A DNA stretch of 64,000 bases, from contig JBBQMD010000001.1 in NCBI GenBank assembly GCA_038328575.1, forward strand, positions 186,001 through 250,000, given 5' to 3'. Shown here piece after piece: positions 62,766-64,000 of this stretch. This DNA is from JACVCS01 sp038328575. Lineage in GTDB: Bacteria > Planctomycetota > Phycisphaerae > Phycisphaerales > UBA1924. The translations under genes and the position numbers were made by a program. Numbering within the stretch: position 1 is the stretch's first letter; each line of letters starts with the position of its first letter. Below the pieces are notes generated by a model, which made no database searches, was not told the DNA's origin, and worked only from the letters and a program-made list of their open reading frames with translations.

Positions 62766-64000
62766 TGATTCAGTTCCGCCACGCATTGGGCGTCTCGCTC
62801 GCCATCACGCTGTCCCTCGTTTCTGTCGTTCGCGCCCAGCCCGCGGGCACCCTGCGCTCGCAGGGCGTGTGGACTTTGCTGCCCGAGATGCCGCCGGAGG
62901 TCATCGCGGCTCCGGCGCTCGCGCGCCCCAAATACTCTGCCGCGCTCAAGATCAACCTCAATCACCTTGAGCGCTCCCTGCGTTCCGTGCCGATGGAAGA
63001 CAGCCCGGGCGCAGCAACCCCCGCGATCGTCTCGCTGCCCAACCCCGATGGCGGCTTTGATCGCTACGCCATCGTCCGCACCCAGATGCTCGCGCCCGAG
63101 CTTGCCGCGGCGGTCCCGAGCTTCCGCACGTTCTCCGGGCGTCGCGTCGATAACGCCCGTATCAGCGTCCACATGGACATCACCGACCTGGGCATTCGTG
63201 CCCAGTTCAAAGGCCCCGACGGCTTCTGGGCGTTCATCGACCCGGTGAGCAAGGGCGACACGTCGCACTACGTCGCCTATTACGCCAAAGACGTCAACGT
63301 CCTTGCCGGCGGCACCTGTCTGACCCACGGCGAAGCCGAGGAAAGCACCGAAGAAATCGTCTCGCCCGCCGCCTCTGGCGCCCAGCTTCGCACCTTCCGC
63401 ATGGTCGTCGCGACCACCGGCGAGTTCACGCAGTTCTATGGCGGCACCCCCAGCAGCGGTATGAGCGCCGTCACCACCGCCGTCAACCGCCTCAACCAGA
63501 TCTTCGAACCCTCCTTCTCCATCCGCTTTCAACTCATCGCCAACAACCTCTCGTTCATCTACACAAACCCAAACGCGGATCCGTATGACGACACCGACAT
63601 CGTCGGGATGCTCTCAGAGAACTCAAACGCCCTTGCCGGAATCGCCAGCAGCTTTGATATCGGTCACGTCTTTGGCACCAACGGCGGCGGCGTCGCCAAT
63701 CTCGGCGTCGTCTGCACCGGCAACAAGGCTCGCGGCGTCTCCTCCAACTTTGGCCCGGTCTTCGGCGGCATCAACGCGCCCGCAGAGGCCCTGACCTTCG
63801 CCCACGAAGTCGGCCACCAGTTCAACATGCCCCATACCTGGAACGGCCTGAACAGCAACTGCTCCGTCTCGCAATGGGGCACCACCACCGCCGCTGAGCC
63901 CGGCGCCGGCTGCTCGATCATGAGCTACGGCGGCCTTTGCGGCCCCAGCCAAAGCTATAACGACGAAACCGACCGCCTCCCGTTCTTCCACGCCGCCAGC
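62766..64000 (+). CDS. secreted metzincin (reprolysin-like) protease, 3' end cut by window
   Basis: About 411 residues are visible. A signal peptide (MIQFRHALGVSLAITLSLVS, cleavage near VRAQP) is followed by a propeptide-like region and a metzincin catalytic domain. The zinc motif HEVGHQFNMPH (bases 63803-63835) has three His ligands and a catalytic Glu, with Asn in place of the usual Gly at position 8. The Met-turn is CSIMSYGG. The frame stays open to the window end, so any C-terminal domains are not visible. ATG at 62766 fits the signal peptide. Confidence 0.88.

Overview
The window is high-GC, gene-dense chromosomal DNA that most resembles a planctomycete, probably of class Phycisphaerae. 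This assignment is inferred from gene content and not from any marker search. The clues are a CsrA with a long proline-rich tail, very large pseudopilin-type proteins, a carotenoid gene set of the kind known for C30 carotenoids, a futalosine-pathway menaquinone enzyme (MqnD), and a secreted multihaem cytochrome ending in acidic dockerin-like repeats. No insertion sequence, prophage, integron or CRISPR array is visible.

Layout from left to right. (1) 1-2374, plus strand: the last four genes of an Mrp-type Na+/H+ antiporter operon (mrpD, cut by the window edge, then mrpE, mrpF, mrpG). (2) 10915-2616, minus strand: alaS, then the membrane (F0) and delta genes of ATP synthase (atpZ-like, atpI-like, atpB, atpE, atpF, atpH), then pgk. 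No F1 alpha/gamma/beta/epsilon genes follow. (3) 10991-15598: a TPR/gluzincin/PDZ protein, purN, a small unknown gene, a lipoprotein and a NifU-type Fe-S protein. (4) 15901-19575, plus strand: csrA, rpsD with a clear terminator, and a membrane-anchored SurA/PpiD-like protein. (5) 19582-29131: MATE exporter, proA, small unknowns, an overlapping degenerate histidine kinase and NarL-type response regulator, MFS exporter, DinB-like protein and a methyltransferase, followed by tRNA-Pro(TGG). (6) 46551-29459, minus strand: about 17 kb encoding a type IV pilus/type II secretion-like machine. It holds two PilB/GspE ATPases, a PilT ATPase, a PilC/GspF platform protein, four prepilin-like proteins and a 1778-residue GspK-like protein, and ends at a strong hairpin. 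(7) 46710-50542, plus strand: stand-alone CoaB, a pseudouridine synthase fused to a methyltransferase, and MqnD. (8) 50850-53069: pentahaem cytochrome. (9) 53095-60047: divergent carotenoid cluster (glycosyltransferase, acyltransferase, two CrtI-family enzymes, aldehyde dehydrogenase). (10) 60079-64000: sodium/solute symporter, nitroreductase, and the 5' part of a secreted metzincin protease.

The most distinctive unit is the pilus/secretion operon. It has paired assembly ATPases plus a retraction ATPase, oversized pseudopilins, one prepilin with Ala where Gly is expected before the cleavage site, and a giant GspK-like protein. Secretin, PilM/N/O/P and prepilin peptidase genes are not in the window. 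Other unusual points are the RluA-methyltransferase fusion, the His-rich tail on ATP synthase subunit a, the split ATP synthase locus, the CsrA tail, and the cytochrome with C-terminal dockerin-like repeats.

Start codons were moved inward from the longest open frames where homology, ribosome binding sites or overlap with neighbours favoured it. Family assignments were made by eye from motifs, without a database search.
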